Shown here: in pieces, positions 15,896 to 22,989 of the stretch | Layout of the letters: every line of letters begins with the position of its first letter | Position numbering within the stretch: the stretch's first letter is position 1 | DNA from: JAGLCY01 sp965369705 | GTDB taxonomy: Bacteria > Krumholzibacteriota > Krumholzibacteriia > LZORAL124-64-63 | NCBI GenBank assembly: GCA_965369705.1 | Contig: CBDURF010000008.1 | Location: forward strand, 1-37,020 | DNA: 37,020 bases | Direction: 5' to 3' | Made by a program: the position numbers and the translations under genes | The notes under the pieces: generated by a model | Told to the model about the DNA's origin: nothing | Database searches by the model: none | Seen by the model: the letters and a program-made list of their open reading frames with translations, nothing else

Positions 15896-16950
15896 TTCCC
15901 TTCTTCGAGAATTTCCGGGACAGGGAGCCGGGCTGGCTGGATGGCCGCGGACCGGCCTCGGATATCGTGGTTTTCACTCGCGTGAGGCTGGCGCGGAATC
16001 TGAAGACCTTCCCGTTTCCCCACCATGCTTCCGCCGTGGAGTTGGGCACCGTTTTCGGGGATCTGACCCGTCGTCTGCCGCGGTTTCCGGAATTTTCCGG
16101 GGGCTGGCTGTTGGACATGGACAAACTCGAACCCAGCATGCGTACGGTCCTGCAGGAGATGAGCCTGGCCAGTCCCGCGCTCGTCAAGGAACCCCGGCAC
16201 CGAGGATTGGTCCTGTCACCGGAGCTGGATCGGGCAGTGATGATCAATGAACAGGACCACATCCGCCTGGTGGCTTTTCACGCGGGGTTCGACCCCACCG
16301 CAACCCTGGCGGATGCGTTGCAGATCGACGCCCGCCTGGAGAGCGAGGTCGAGCCGGCTTTCGCCGAGGATCTGGGTTACCTGACCGCCAGTCCGGTCGA
16401 TGTGGGCACCGGACTCAATGTATCCGCCCTCATCCACCTGCCGGGGCTGGTCCTGGCCGGAGAGATCGACAAGGTTCTCAACGCCCTGCGCCAGCTACAG
16501 TTCTCCGTCCGGGGACTGTTGTGGGAGGGCAGCTCCGTTCGGGGCGCCCTGTTCCGGATCGCAAACCTGGTCACCCTGGGTCGGGACGAGCAGGAAATCG
16601 CGGAGGATTTCCAGACTCACGTGGGGAAGATCATCATCTACGAACGGTCGGCCAGGGACCAGCTATACGCCCGGGATCCCCTGGGCATCGAGGATATCGC
16701 CCACCGGAGCCTGGCCGCGGTTCGCCAGTCCCGGCTCATTACCACCCAGGAAACCTTCGATCACCTGTCCAACATCAGAATGGGTGTGGGGTTGGGCATT
16801 CTGGAGCCTGTCCAACCGGGCCTGCTGAACAGGGTTCTGGTGCAACAGCAGACCGGCCACCTGGAGTTGGCCGCCGGACGGCCTCTGGCCAGCCGGGAGA
16901 AATCCGCCGCCCGGGCTGCCCTGTTGCGGGAAGTTTTTGCCGCAGAATAA
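15892..16950 (+). CDS. mcsB: McsB-family protein (arginine kinase fold) with altered active site
   Basis: 352 residues, phosphagen-kinase fold. McsB phosphorylates arginines on damaged proteins, marking them for ClpC. Family landmarks are SDIVVFTRVRLARNL near the N-terminus, INEQDHIRLVAF (119-123), LTASPVDVGTGL (164-175) and VRGLLWEGSSVRGA (206-219). Aligned with my recollection of the B. subtilis protein, numbering matches residue for residue here, and E121 is Q, C167 is S, R176 is N and E215 is S, while E212 is kept. The C-terminal RDxxRA phospho-arginine pocket reads KSAARA. This suggests weak, altered or absent kinase activity. It could act as an adaptor for ClpC. ATG 15892 overlaps the mcsA stop. 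Confidence 0.88.
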   Translation: MIPFFENFRDREPGWLDGRGPASDIVVFTRVRLARNLKTFPFPHHASAVELGTVFGDLTRRLPRFPEFSGGWLLDMDKLEPSMRTVLQEMSLASPALVKEPRHRGLVLSPELDRAVMINEQDHIRLVAFHAGFDPTATLADALQIDARLESEVEPAFAEDLGYLTASPVDVGTGLNVSALIHLPGLVLAGEIDKVLNALRQLQFSVRGLLWEGSSVRGALFRIANLVTLGRDEQEIAEDFQTHVGKIIIYERSARDQLYARDPLGIEDIAHRSLAAVRQSRLITTQETFDHLSNIRMGVGLGILEPVQPGLLNRVLVQQQTGHLELAAGRPLASREKSAARAALLREVFAAE

Positions 16951-17197
16951 CATGCCGCATCCCCCGCTTCCCCAATCAATGGTAAAGTTTACTCATTGAG
17001 AGGCGAAAACCTTGGAGAGGGCGCCTCCATTTATCGGGGCGGCTTCCTGCAGGTTTCCGAGGCTGCGCTAGCGTCGGATTGAAGGCTCCAGTATATTTTT
17101 GCCAGTGGGTTTCTGTCCGTGCTTGTCGATCGCCCGGAAGTACAGATGGCACGTTCAGGAACAGCAACCCGGGTCACGCGAATGGAGGCGCTTCCGC
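16951..17197 (+). promoter_or_regulatory. mcsB-clpC intergenic region with AT-rich palindrome
   Basis: The gap of 247 bases holds no gene I can support. At 16976-16999 there is an AT-rich imperfect palindrome: left arm TCAATGGTAAA, a central G, right arm TTTACTCATTGA with one extra T. It is a plausible operator or very weak hairpin. TATATT at 17092-17097 resembles a -10, but I see no matching -35 at 16-18 bases. No CIRCE element or CtsR heptad repeat is visible. GGAGG at 17184-17188 is the clpC ribosome site. Confidence 0.45.
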
Positions 17198-19657
17198 ATG
17201 AACGACCGCTTCACCCAGAGAGTCCGCAAAGTCCTGTTTCTCGCCCGCGACGAGGCCGGACGCCTGCAGCACGACTACATCGGCACGGAACATCTTCTCC
17301 TCGGGGTCATCCGCGAAGGTGAGGGAGTGGCCGCCAACGTCCTGCGGCGCATGAATATCGATTTCGAACGCATCCAGAAGGCGGTTGAGGATTCTGTGAA
17401 CGCCCCGATGGGGCCGGTGAGCATCGGGGAAATCCCCTTCACGCCCCGGGCCAAGAAGGTGCTCGAGTTGAGCATCGACGAGGCCAGGCTCCACAATCAC
17501 AACTACGTGGGCACCGAGCATCTGCTCCTGGCCCTGATCCGGGAAGGCGAAGGTGTCGCCGCCCGGGTCCTGAGCGATCTCGGAGCGGACCACGAGGTCG
17601 TCAAGCGTGAGGTCATGAAGTCCCTGGGCGGGAGCGAACCTTTCGGCAGGGCCGCGGGAACCCGGAAACGCAAGCAGGCCAAGAAAAAGGAAAATTCCGT
17701 TCTCGAACAGTTCGGCCGCAACATGACGGACATGGCGCGGGAGGGTAAACTCGACCCCACCATCGGCCGCGACGCCGAAATCGAACGCTGCATCCAGATC
17801 CTCAGCCGGCGCAAGAAGAACAACCCCGTCCTGATCGGGGAGCCGGGCGTGGGCAAGACGGCCATCGTCGAGGGTTTCGCCACCAAGATCATCGAAGGCA
17901 ACGTGCCCGCCCTGCTGCGCGGCAAGGAGATCGTCACCCTCGATCTGGCCAGCGTCGTCGCGGGGACCAAGTACCGGGGACAGTTCGAGGAACGGCTCAA
18001 GCAGATCATGGCGGAAATCCGGGAAAATCCGGACGTCATCCTTTTCATCGACGAGTTGCACACCATAGTCGGCGCGGGTGGGGCCGAGGGCGCCATCGAC
18101 GCCTCGAACATGCTCAAGCCCGCCTTGAGTCGCGGGGAGATCCAGTGCGTGGGCGCCACCACCATGGACGAGTACCGGAAATTCATCGAAAAGGACGGCG
18201 CCCTCGAGAGGCGCTTCCAGGTCGTAATGGTCAACCCTCCCACCGAGGATGAGACCATCGAGATCCTGTTCGGCCTGAGGGAAAAGTACGAAGCCCATCA
18301 CCGGGTGAAATACGACGACGACGCCATCCGGTCCACCGTCTGGCTTTCCAACCGTTACATCTCGGGCCGCGCCTTGCCGGACAAGGCCATCGACATCATA
18401 GATGAGGCCGGCAGCCGCGCCCGCCTGAGCATGACCGTCGTGCCGCCGGATCTGCGCGAAATGGAAAAGAAGATCGAAGAGGTCATCACCGAAAAGGAAG
18501 CCTCCATCGCCGCCCAGGAATTCGAAAAGGCCGCCGCCTTCCGGGACGAGGAAAAGGTCCTCAAGAAGGATCTCCAGGTCCTCAAACAGAACTGGGATTC
18601 CGAAAACGCCGAGACCCGGACCAGGGTCGACATCAAACTCGTGTGCAACGTGATCGCCTCCATTACGGGCATTCCCGTGTCCGAGGTCGAGGAGGAGGAG
18701 ACCGATAAGCTGCTCCGCATGGAGGAGGAACTGGGGAAATGGGTCATCGGCCAGGATGAGGGAATTACCGCGGTCTCCAAGTGCATCCGACGCAACCGCG
18801 CCGGGTTGCGGGATCCCCGCCGGCCCATCGGTTCCTTCATCTTCCTAGGCCCCAGCGGCGTGGGCAAGACCGAGGTGGCCAGGCGACTGACCGAATTCCT
18901 GTTCGGCGACCAGACCTCCTTGATCCGGGTGGACATGTCCGAATACATGGAAAAGCATTCGGTGAGCCGTCTGGTGGGGGCACCTCCCGGCTACGTGGGT
19001 TACGACGAAGGCGGGATGCTCACCGAGAAGGTGCGGCGCAGGCCCTATTCCGTGATCCTGCTGGATGAAATGGAGAAAGCCCACCCGGACGTGTACAACA
19101 TCCTGCTGCAGGTCCTGGAAGAAGGCCAGTTGACGGACAGTTTCGGCCGGACGGTCGATTTCCGCAACGCCGTCCTGATCATGACCAGCAATGTCGGCAG
19201 CCGCAAGACCCACGGCATTCGTGGGGTAGGCTTCGGTTCCGACGAGGAGGATCACGCCCAACAGCGGGTGCATTCGAACATCGACATGGACCTGCGCAAG
19301 ACCTTCAGTCCCGAATTCCTGAACCGGGTCGACGAGATCATCACCTTCAATTCCCTGGACATGGAGGATATGTCCAAGATCGTCAACATCCTCCTGGACG
19401 ATGTCAGTGATCGCCTGCGCAATCTGGATATTTCCTTCGATTTCACCAAAGCCTGCAAGGATTTCCTGTGCGAGGTGGGTTTTGATCCGCAGTTGGGAGC
19501 CCGGCCCCTGCGCAGGGCCATCCAGAAACACGTTGAGGATCCCCTGAGCGAAAAACTGCTGCGCGGCGAGGTGACCAGCAATAGCAACCTGGTGATCGGC
19601 GTCAAGGGCAACAAGCTGTCCTTCAAGATCGAGCCCAGGGAGGAGGTCAAGACGTAA
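17198..19657 (+). CDS. clpC: ATP-dependent Clp protease ATP-binding subunit ClpC
   Basis: 819-residue Hsp100 unfoldase that feeds proteins to ClpP. The N-terminal double Clp-N repeat carries E31 and E107 in the two GTEHLLL motifs, equivalent to the phospho-arginine receptor glutamates of B. subtilis ClpC. The first AAA domain has GEPGVGKT (K220) and LFIDELHTIVGAG. A middle region with a UVR segment (EASIAAQEFEKAAAFRDEE) follows. The second AAA domain has GPSGVGKTE (K557). A ClpP-docking VGF is at 677-679. The ATG at 17198 is preferred because GGAGG lies nine bases upstream and the conserved N-terminus starts here. A GTG/TTG extension to 17099 adds non-conserved sequence. Confidence 0.96.
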   Translation: MNDRFTQRVRKVLFLARDEAGRLQHDYIGTEHLLLGVIREGEGVAANVLRRMNIDFERIQKAVEDSVNAPMGPVSIGEIPFTPRAKKVLELSIDEARLHNHNYVGTEHLLLALIREGEGVAARVLSDLGADHEVVKREVMKSLGGSEPFGRAAGTRKRKQAKKKENSVLEQFGRNMTDMAREGKLDPTIGRDAEIERCIQILSRRKKNNPVLIGEPGVGKTAIVEGFATKIIEGNVPALLRGKEIVTLDLASVVAGTKYRGQFEERLKQIMAEIRENPDVILFIDELHTIVGAGGAEGAIDASNMLKPALSRGEIQCVGATTMDEYRKFIEKDGALERRFQVVMVNPPTEDETIEILFGLREKYEAHHRVKYDDDAIRSTVWLSNRYISGRALPDKAIDIIDEAGSRARLSMTVVPPDLREMEKKIEEVITEKEASIAAQEFEKAAAFRDEEKVLKKDLQVLKQNWDSENAETRTRVDIKLVCNVIASITGIPVSEVEEEETDKLLRMEEELGKWVIGQDEGITAVSKCIRRNRAGLRDPRRPIGSFIFLGPSGVGKTEVARRLTEFLFGDQTSLIRVDMSEYMEKHSVSRLVGAPPGYVGYDEGGMLTEKVRRRPYSVILLDEMEKAHPDVYNILLQVLEEGQLTDSFGRTVDFRNAVLIMTSNVGSRKTHGIRGVGFGSDEEDHAQQRVHSNIDMDLRKTFSPEFLNRVDEIITFNSLDMEDMSKIVNILLDDVSDRLRNLDISFDFTKACKDFLCEVGFDPQLGARPLRRAIQKHVEDPLSEKLLRGEVTSNSNLVIGVKGNKLSFKIEPREEVKT

Positions 19658-19782
19658 TGGGGCGCTGACGGCGCCTCGCTCGACACCATCCCGATCCGGG
19701 GCTTGACCCCATCAATTCGGAACTTCCCTATTCCCGTCGGTTTTCCTATTTTAGCGCAGCCGCTTGCGGTGCACCATCTGTC

Positions 19783-19795
19783 CGGGAACTTCCCG
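19783..19795. repeat. Perfect 13-base palindrome, second copy of GGAAcTTCC core
   Basis: CGGGAACTTCCCG is a perfect inverted repeat around C19789. A related shorter palindrome, GGAACTTCC (19719-19727), lies upstream; the two share GGAACTTCCC. Both precede the bamA promoter, so they could be paired operators. No regulator that would bind them is identifiable here. Confidence 0.45.
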
Positions 19796-19870
19796 CATGG
19801 AGGCGGGTAGGATGATCTGTTCGGCGCGTCCGGGCCTGTGCCCTACCCCTGTTGACATCACGGTTTGCCG

Positions 19871-19899
19871 TTGATACGCCACAACCCCGGTGCTAAGAT
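19871..19899 (+). promoter_or_regulatory. Probable promoter of the bamA-lpx cluster (extended -10)
   Basis: TTGATA (19871-19876) and TAAGAT (19894-19899) are exactly 17 bases apart. A TGC immediately before the -10 gives an extended -10 element. The -35 matches sigma70 consensus at five of six positions. The predicted transcript starts about 45 bases upstream of the bamA ATG. Confidence 0.55.
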
Positions 19900-19949
19900 G
19901 CCGCGGTTTACCGTTATGGACCCGAGCACGGGGGAGCCCCTTTCCCAAT

Positions 19950-22256
19950 ATGAGACGCCTAGCGTTCCTCTGGTTTGCTGTTCTGGTTCTGGGACTTCTT
20001 GAAGAAGCCCGGGCCCAGACCACCGGACCGCCGATCATCAGCGAAATCGAGGTCGTTGGGGCCCTGACCGTGGGATCCCGCCAGGTCCTCGCCTGGTCGG
20101 GTCTCCAGGCCGGTGCGCCCTTTTCCCGGGAAACGGTGTCAATGGGCATCCGCAGCCTGTTCGAGACCCAGAAGTTTTCCGATGTCTTCATCTATCAGCA
20201 GGACATCCCCGACGGGGTGAAGCTCATCATCAACCTGCAGGAGTTCCCGCGCATCCGCACCATTCGTTTCGAGGGCCACAAGAAGGTCAAGGAAAAGGAC
20301 CTGCGGGAGGCCTTCTCCCTGCACGTCGGCCAGTTCGCCAACCCCGCGGTGACCCGGCGTGAATTGAAGCCCCTGCGCGCGGTCTACTACGAGAAGGGTT
20401 ACTACAACGTCGCCATCCACACGGATTCGACCGTGGTGGACGCCAACAACATGGAAGACCTGGTGATCTCCATCGTCGAGGGGCGGAAGGTCAAGGTCGA
20501 GACCATCTCCTTCGTGGGCAACACCGAGCTGGACGAGGGCGATCTGCGCGGCTCCATGAAGCAGGGCACCACCGGCTTTCTGCGTAGCGGAACCTTCAAG
20601 AAACAGCAGTTCGAGGATGACTGGGAGAGGATCGTCACCTACTGCCGGAACGAAGGTTATCTCGACGCCCAGGTGACCCACGTGGATATGGATTTCCGCG
20701 AGGAACGGGAAAAGCTGGATCTGGTCATCCACATCGACGAAGGGTCCCGGTATTACATCGGGGAAATCCACTGGCAGGGGAACACGGTCTTCGACGATCT
20801 GGTCATCGCCGATCAGATCTGGCTGGAAAACGGGAAAGTGTTCAAGGAGGACGAATACCTCGAAACCCTGTCCAACCTGCAGCAGATATACGCCGACCGG
20901 GGCTACATCTACATCACAGTGGAACCCCAGCGGGACATCGTGGGCCAGACGGTCAACGTGGACTTCACCTTCATCGAGGGGCAGCCCGCCAAGATCCACG
21001 ACATCCAGATCAGCGGGAACACCAAGACCTACGACAAGGTCATCCTCCGGGAAATGAGGACCTTCCCGGGCGACACCTTCAGCAACACACGCATCCAGGC
21101 CACCATGCGGGACATCTTCCAGACCGGCTTCTTCGAGGACGTCCAGCCCGATATCCGCCCCGTGCCCAACGGCGACGTGGACATGATCCTCAAGGTCAAG
21201 GAGAAACAGACCGGTCAGTTCATGTTCGGCATGGCCTACAGCGCCGAGACCTCCGCCAGCGGATTCATCCAGGTGGCCGAGACGAACTTCCAGGGCAAGG
21301 GCCAGAACCTGGGTCTGACCTGGCAGTTCGGCAGCCGCCAGCGTTACGTGGACATCAGCTTCACCGAGCCCTGGTTCCTGGGCACGCCCACGTTGATCGG
21401 GGCGGACATCTTCGATCGCTACCAGTACAACTTCGATGATTTCTACGAGAGCCGGATCCGGGGCTTCAGCGTGCGCCTGGGCCGCCGGATTCCTGGGACG
21501 CGATACAGCCGGGTGGGCCTGCGATACGAGCTGTCCCAGACCCGCTTGGGCAACTTCAGCCCCAGTTATGTGCGGTTCCTGGACGATCTCGAAGAATCCC
21601 TGGGCACCAGCGATCTGCCCTGGCAGCGTCTGGACCAGATCGAATGGCCTCAGCTCAAAAGCAGCATCCGGGTGACTTTCAACCGGAATTCGACGGATAA
21701 CCCGTTCTTCCCCACGGCCGGGTCCAAATCCCTGTACAGTTTCGAATTGGCTGGGGGGCCGCTGGGCGGGGAGATCGAGTTCCAGGAACACATGCTGTCC
21801 CATTCCTACTACCAGAGGCTCCCGGGGGGATTCGCCCTGCATCTGCGAGGGTTCTTCGGGCTGCTTCACGGGTTGGAATCCGCGGACAACGTCCCGGACT
21901 GGGAACGTTACCGGCTTGGCGGCAACCGCCGTTATCCCCTGCGCGGCTACAAGGACCTGGAGGTCGTGCCGCGGGGCAATCCCAGTTTCATCGGGGGCCG
22001 GTATTTCAGCATCTTCAACACGGAGATCCTGTACCCCTTGACCAAGGCCATCCAGCTTCTCACCTTTCTGGACATGGGGGATGTTTGGAACAGTTTCAGC
22101 GAAGCGGACCTGGGCCATCTGAGGAAGGGCGCCGGTTTCGGGCTCAGGGTCGAGGTTCCCATGATGGGGACCATCGGCTTCGACTACGGATACGGATTCG
22201 ACAGGCTGGGGGGTCCGCGCTGGGAACCCCACTTCACCATCGGCAGTTTCTTCTAG
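19950..22256 (+). CDS. bamA: Outer membrane protein assembly factor BamA
   Basis: 768-residue Omp85 protein that folds and inserts beta-barrels into the outer membrane. A signal peptide (MRRLAFLWFAVLVLGLLEEA, cleaved near RAQ) is followed by about five POTRA repeats (for example ISEIEVVGALTVGSRQVLAW, IRTIRFEGHKKVKEKDL, IHDIQISGNTKTYDKVILR). A C-terminal barrel runs from about residue 420. RYPLRGYKD is the conserved loop-6 motif, and the protein ends in phenylalanine (HFTIGSFF), the outer-membrane beta-signal. ATG 19950 is preferred for the signal peptide, with GGGGAG about 14 bases upstream. A TTG at 19890 would overlap the -10 element of the predicted promoter. skp and the lpx genes follow on the same strand. 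Confidence 0.96.
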   Translation: MRRLAFLWFAVLVLGLLEEARAQTTGPPIISEIEVVGALTVGSRQVLAWSGLQAGAPFSRETVSMGIRSLFETQKFSDVFIYQQDIPDGVKLIINLQEFPRIRTIRFEGHKKVKEKDLREAFSLHVGQFANPAVTRRELKPLRAVYYEKGYYNVAIHTDSTVVDANNMEDLVISIVEGRKVKVETISFVGNTELDEGDLRGSMKQGTTGFLRSGTFKKQQFEDDWERIVTYCRNEGYLDAQVTHVDMDFREEREKLDLVIHIDEGSRYYIGEIHWQGNTVFDDLVIADQIWLENGKVFKEDEYLETLSNLQQIYADRGYIYITVEPQRDIVGQTVNVDFTFIEGQPAKIHDIQISGNTKTYDKVILREMRTFPGDTFSNTRIQATMRDIFQTGFFEDVQPDIRPVPNGDVDMILKVKEKQTGQFMFGMAYSAETSASGFIQVAETNFQGKGQNLGLTWQFGSRQRYVDISFTEPWFLGTPTLIGADIFDRYQYNFDDFYESRIRGFSVRLGRRIPGTRYSRVGLRYELSQTRLGNFSPSYVRFLDDLEESLGTSDLPWQRLDQIEWPQLKSSIRVTFNRNSTDNPFFPTAGSKSLYSFELAGGPLGGEIEFQEHMLSHSYYQRLPGGFALHLRGFFGLLHGLESADNVPDWERYRLGGNRRYPLRGYKDLEVVPRGNPSFIGGRYFSIFNTEILYPLTKAIQLLTFLDMGDVWNSFSEADLGHLRKGAGFGLRVEVPMMGTIGFDYGYGFDRLGGPRWEPHFTIGSFF

Positions 22257-22257
22257 C

Positions 22258-22271
22258 GGGACCCGGGTCCC
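22258..22271. repeat. Perfect 14-base palindrome after bamA
   Basis: GGGACCCGGGTCCC begins two bases after the bamA TAG. As RNA it can form a five-pair stem with a CCGG loop. It lacks a following U-run, so it is more likely an RNA stability or pausing element, or a protein site, than an efficient terminator. Confidence 0.45.
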
Positions 22272-22321
22272 CCGGAAAACAAGTTGCCCAACCTGACTTC
22301 CACGGGAGTCGGAGGAATAAA

Positions 22322-22867
22322 ATGAAAAATCTGAAGGCATTTCCTCGATATGCGGGATGTCTTGCGCTGATGGTCCTGGGCGTGGTGGCCACTGCCGGCA
22401 CGGCCGCTGCCGCGGACGATATCCCCTTGGCTGTTGTGGACTCCCAGCGGATCGCCGAGGAATACGAAGCTGCCCGCGACGCCCAGGAGCAGTACCAGAA
22501 GTTTCTCCGTGAACTGGAACTCGAAGTCGCCGAGAAGGAAAAGGAACTGCAGGCTCTGGCCGAGGAGATCGAGAGCCAGAAGATGTTGCTGGGTGAAGAC
22601 GCGCTGGCTACCAAGATGCAGGCCTTCGAGAAGAAAAAGGCCGAATACTTCGAGTTCCGCGAGGGTATCGACCAGCGGGCGGAGGCGGAATACAAGGCCC
22701 AGATCAGCCCGATCCTCAATCAGATCAAGACCATCGTGGAGAGGATCGGCAAGGAGAAGAACTACGGTTTGATCATCGATTCCGCCGCCCTGGCCGTTCT
22801 CTACATCGATTCGGACTACGATTTGACCAACGACGTGCTTTCGGCCCTCGCCCGGGGTGATGATTGA
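22322..22867 (+). CDS. skp: Periplasmic chaperone Skp/OmpH family
   Basis: 181 residues. Skp holds unfolded outer-membrane proteins in the periplasm on the way to BamA. A signal peptide (about 1-30, ending TAAAADDIPL) is followed by the typical short beta strand with SQRI (AVVDSQRIAEEYE). A long, highly charged coiled coil comes next (about 50-130, rich in E, K and Q). The C-terminal strand region (NYGLIIDSAALAVLYID) matches the OmpH body. The ATG at 22322 has GGAGG seven or so bases upstream. An in-frame extension upstream overlaps bamA and is not used. Position directly between bamA and lpxD is the classical order. Confidence 0.9.
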   Translation: MKNLKAFPRYAGCLALMVLGVVATAGTAAAADDIPLAVVDSQRIAEEYEAARDAQEQYQKFLRELELEVAEKEKELQALAEEIESQKMLLGEDALATKMQAFEKKKAEYFEFREGIDQRAEAEYKAQISPILNQIKTIVERIGKEKNYGLIIDSAALAVLYIDSDYDLTNDVLSALARGDD

Positions 22868-22870
22868 CCG

Positions 22871-22910
22871 CCCTGTTTTTTATTGACAGGGAATGAGCAT
22901 TTGGTGAAAT
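22871..22910 (+). promoter_or_regulatory. Candidate lpxD promoter with overlapping inverted repeat
   Basis: A perfect -35 TTGACA (22883-22888) lies 16 bases before TGAAAT (22905-22910), a four-of-six -10. An inverted repeat CCCTGT (22871-22876) / ACAGGG (22886-22891), with a nine-base AT-rich spacer, overlaps the -35. The geometry would suit a repressor site, or a weak terminator after skp. Confidence 0.42.
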
Positions 22911-22989
22911 TTGCAGAATCAACTCAGGAATCTGCGCTTAGCCCCTCGTTCAGCAAGGCGGGGGGCGGTTGCATAACACGGAACAGGGT

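Larger units (their letters stand above)
19658..19949 (+). promoter_or_regulatory. clpC-bamA intergenic control region
   Basis: 292 bases without a supportable gene. It contains a weak hairpin just after clpC (GGCGC 19661-19665, GCGCC 19671-19675, no U-run). Two palindromes with the same core GGAAcTTCC are centred at 19723 and 19789, 66 bases apart. The bamA promoter is described separately. A perfect TTGACA at 19852-19857 has no convincing -10 at 16-18 bases. Confidence 0.5.

Noticed and set aside
17014..17028. GC-rich hairpin GGAG/CTCC upstream of clpC as terminator of mcsB
   Set aside because: Four pairs only, with no U-run.
17146..17160. TGGCAC as a sigma54 -24 element before clpC
   Set aside because: No TTGC element at the required -12 position.
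17099..17197. Upstream extension of clpC
   Set aside because: Added residues are not ClpC-like, while ATG 17198 has a good ribosome site and begins the conserved Clp-N domain.
19661..19675. Hairpin GGCGC/GCGCC after clpC as an intrinsic terminator
   Set aside because: Only five pairs and no U-run follows.
19852..19857. TTGACA as the bamA -35
   Set aside because: No acceptable -10 at 16-18 bases; the overlapping downstream pair TTGATA/TAAGAT with extended -10 is better.
20139..22340. 733-codon minus-strand open frame opposite bamA
   Set aside because: Shadow frame, biased to Asp/Val/His/Gly, with no recognisable motif.
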